Shown here: in pieces, positions 62,098-64,000 of the stretch
Layout of the letters: each line of letters opens with the position of its first letter
Position numbering within the stretch: the first letter of the stretch is position 1
Assembly (NCBI GenBank): GCA_900239685.1
Contig: OENT01000311.1
Location: 62,001 to 126,000, forward strand
Length of the DNA stretch: 64,000 nucleotides
Direction of reading: 5' to 3'
Source: Rotaria macrura
Taxonomy: Eukaryota; Rotifera; Eurotatoria; Philodinida; Philodinidae
The notes under the pieces: model-generated
What the model was told of the DNA's origin: nothing
The model's input: only the letters and a program-made list of their open reading frames with translations
Databases searched by the model: none
Made by a program: the position numbers and the translations under genes

Positions 62098-62878
62098 ACC
62101 TTTAATTGTCTATATATATTGCCAATGATTCTTCTATGTTTTATCTAAAATCTAAACTCTCTACTTATATCTCATTTCCTTGAGATGTATGTACATTCCT
62201 TCTTCTGATATCTTCCACTCGCCATTCGAGCGTTTCTGATATCCACTTCGACTATTTCTCTCTCTTGTAACTCTTGCCAGTTAATCTCTCTTTTCTCGTT
62301 CTCAATCTCACCTCTTTTCTGTTCATATCAAATATATTATCGGATACTCATCCGACTTTAATTTTACTGTATCTCCTCAAATGTATTCTACGTCACAATC
62401 CATTTTTGTGGCAAGCAGCATTTTTAATAGTTGCACCTCTGAACCTACTCACGACGCAATAGGGGTTGGGGGGTTAAAATATCAAAACAGAAGATTTTTC
62501 ACAAGTGCATCACACAAAGAAGCAAACAGCTTTTATGTGTATCAATAATTAATTGGCGAAAAAATGGCGAAAACTATACTTCGATGTTGTCCTAGATCAG
62601 ATGCACAAACACAAAAGAGAAATATATTAATGAAAGACACAAGCCAATGTTCAATGCAATTTTCGTACCATACACGCAGCTACACTATTGTTTTAGCATA
62701 GATGAAATTCATGACAAAGATCACGATATTTGAATGAAGTGCATTTGAATTTGAAAAATAACTGAGTGATTTATTTCATCTGTATGAAAGCTCGAAATAA
62801 GCGATCTTCCAAGATCATGCGAAAATTCTATTCATGAAAATTAGATAGTTATTGGAGTTTACAGGCAATAATCGTAAT
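62098..62878. other. Non-coding stretch between two repeat structures
   Basis: This is C/T-rich at 62200-62400 and AT-rich after that. No conserved coding frame, RNA gene or repeat boundary is recognised. It ends at the left arm of the large palindrome. Confidence 0.5.
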
Positions 62879-63317
62879 AAATTAATTATTAGTTTAACAG
62901 CAGATTTCAAACTTCTAGACATAATTCAATTTTATTTCGTTTCTTTATTTGTATAAAAGTGAAGCTTTTCGAAGATATAACTTCATCGTCAGACAAAAAG
63001 ATGGAATTGACATGAGAAAAGATTACATGTATATAAGAAAGAAGAAGACATTTTACAAGTGTAAAGACCTCTATAGAAAAGGATAAGTTTGTCTTTGNCA
63101 AAGACAAACTTATCCTTTTCTATAGAGGTCTTTACACTTGTAAAATGTCTTCTTCTTTCTTATATACATGTAATCTTTTCTCATGTCAATTCCATCTTTT
63201 TGTCTGACGATGAAGTTATATCTTCGAAAAGCTTCACTTTTATACAAATAAAGAAACGAAATAAAATTGAATTATGTCTAGAAGTTTGAAATCTGCTGTT
63301 AAACTAATAATTAATTT
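62879..63317. repeat. Perfect palindrome, 219-bp arms around an N
   Basis: Bases 62879-63097 and 63099-63317 are exact reverse complements, joined by one N at 63098 within TTTGNCAAAG. The same 66-codon frame (SIEVFTLVKCLLLSYIHVIF) therefore appears on both strands. Similarity stops abruptly at both outer ends, though GAAAATTAGAT occurs just outside each arm (62836 and 63318). Zero divergence over 219 bases next to an N suggests an assembly fold-back or a join of two reads from the same locus; a real young palindrome is also possible. Confidence 0.95.
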
Positions 63318-64000
63318 GAAAATTAGATGATACCTGATGACTGGTCACGTAATATCTCATAGTGAATTATATAAGTAAAGTTCCATGTTGAGCAGAAGTC
63401 ACTGTATTTGACCTAATACGTTTCCTTCACGTCGTGATTGAGGTAAAAAGCTTGTAATAGAAAATTTTCTCCCGACTTGATTTTCGCTTAACATAGTTTG
63501 CCCCAAAAATTCTGTAACCCGTATGACCTTAATTGTAACCAAGTCGAGTGTATGAATTGATAAATGAAATCTGGTTTTCATTGAATAACATATTGTGTAT
63601 TATAGTATCCATGGTGTCTATGCTTAAGAAAATTCACTCATGTTTATTGGTATCTGCGACAACTGTTACTTTAATTTGACTTTAAATTTATTGAGGAAAC
63701 TAATACCAACAAGAATACCCTATGAAATGAGAAGTGGTACTAAAATGAGAAAGAGAATAATGAACAAATTTTCACGGCTAGAGTCAACGATTAGCAGCAG
63801 TTATGCTTATAAAAGAAATTTATTGTTCCTGTCTATGAAAATGACGCAATATTTTCGAGCGAACAGTTATCAATGATATTATTCATCAAGAATAATCCAG
63901 CTATAAAATCGTTGACTCGGTGCTATTACTAGCACAATGTAATTGAATAAACTCTCCTAAATAACCCTATAATCTCAAAAAAATAGTTGAGCATCACAAA
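63318..64000. other. Right-edge sequence, no gene assigned
   Basis: A minus-strand frame (63399-63581) reads LGQTMLSENQVGRKFSITSF and then LPQSRREGN, with a more balanced composition than neighbouring chance frames. A plus-strand frame lies at 63640-63876. Neither matches a family I recognise. Either could be an exon of a gene beyond the window. Confidence 0.3.

Noticed and set aside
62907-63289. Two mirror-image 66-codon frames as genes
   Set aside because: They are the same sequence on the two arms of the palindrome and contain the N; nothing supports coding.

Overview
The window is animal nuclear DNA: AT-rich (roughly 30% GC by eye), with five long, intron-dense, conserved metazoan genes. 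Most introns are 50-90 bases with GT..AG ends, and a few reach 0.6-4 kb. No bacterial, organellar or viral gene is visible. The small introns, low GC and protein divergence fit a bdelloid rotifer or similar small invertebrate; this is an inference from style, not from a diagnostic marker.

Layout. 709-9628 (minus): an AHCYL/IRBIT-type S-adenosylhomocysteine hydrolase-like gene. Its catalytic part runs off the left edge, and it has at least five candidate alternative first exons. 10418-19145 (minus): a gamma-secretase-activating protein (GSAP/pigeon) homologue, about 22 exons, with its extreme N-terminus unresolved. 21813-25782 (plus): a complete SLC9A3/A5-type Na+/H+ exchanger, 11 exons, 723 codons in frame. 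27197-38007 (minus): a seven-PDZ GRIP1/2 scaffold with two alternative N-termini and a C-terminal PDZ-ligand sequence. 43840-53874 (minus): TBC1D32/broad-minded, a ciliary Hedgehog-pathway protein, about 29 exons, damaged or misassembled near 44.7-45.5 kb beside a single N.

From 53.9 kb to the right end there is no conserved host gene. That stretch holds a TA-flanked 884-bp fold-back element (55699-56582), a 789-bp Mutator-like element with 8-bp target-site duplications and a broken FLYWCH zinc-finger remnant (61301-62089), and a perfect 219-bp-armed palindrome centred on an N (62879-63317). A further fold-back element sits in a TBC1D32 intron.

Functional links. In mammals IRBIT (AHCYL1) binds and activates NHE3-type exchangers, and NHE3 and IRBIT work with PDZ scaffolds and phosphatase PP1. 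Here an IRBIT-type gene, an NHE3/5-type exchanger and a multi-PDZ scaffold lie within 38 kb; this may be chance. The most unusual structure is the 5' part of the AHCYL gene. Its alternative first exons keep a common splice phase and repeat an R-x-S-V-Q-F docking-like motif, and a downstream exon has two acceptors 16 nt apart that can accept two different donor phases.

Exon coordinates were read by eye from splice consensus, frame continuity and remembered family sequence; no alignment or RNA evidence was available.
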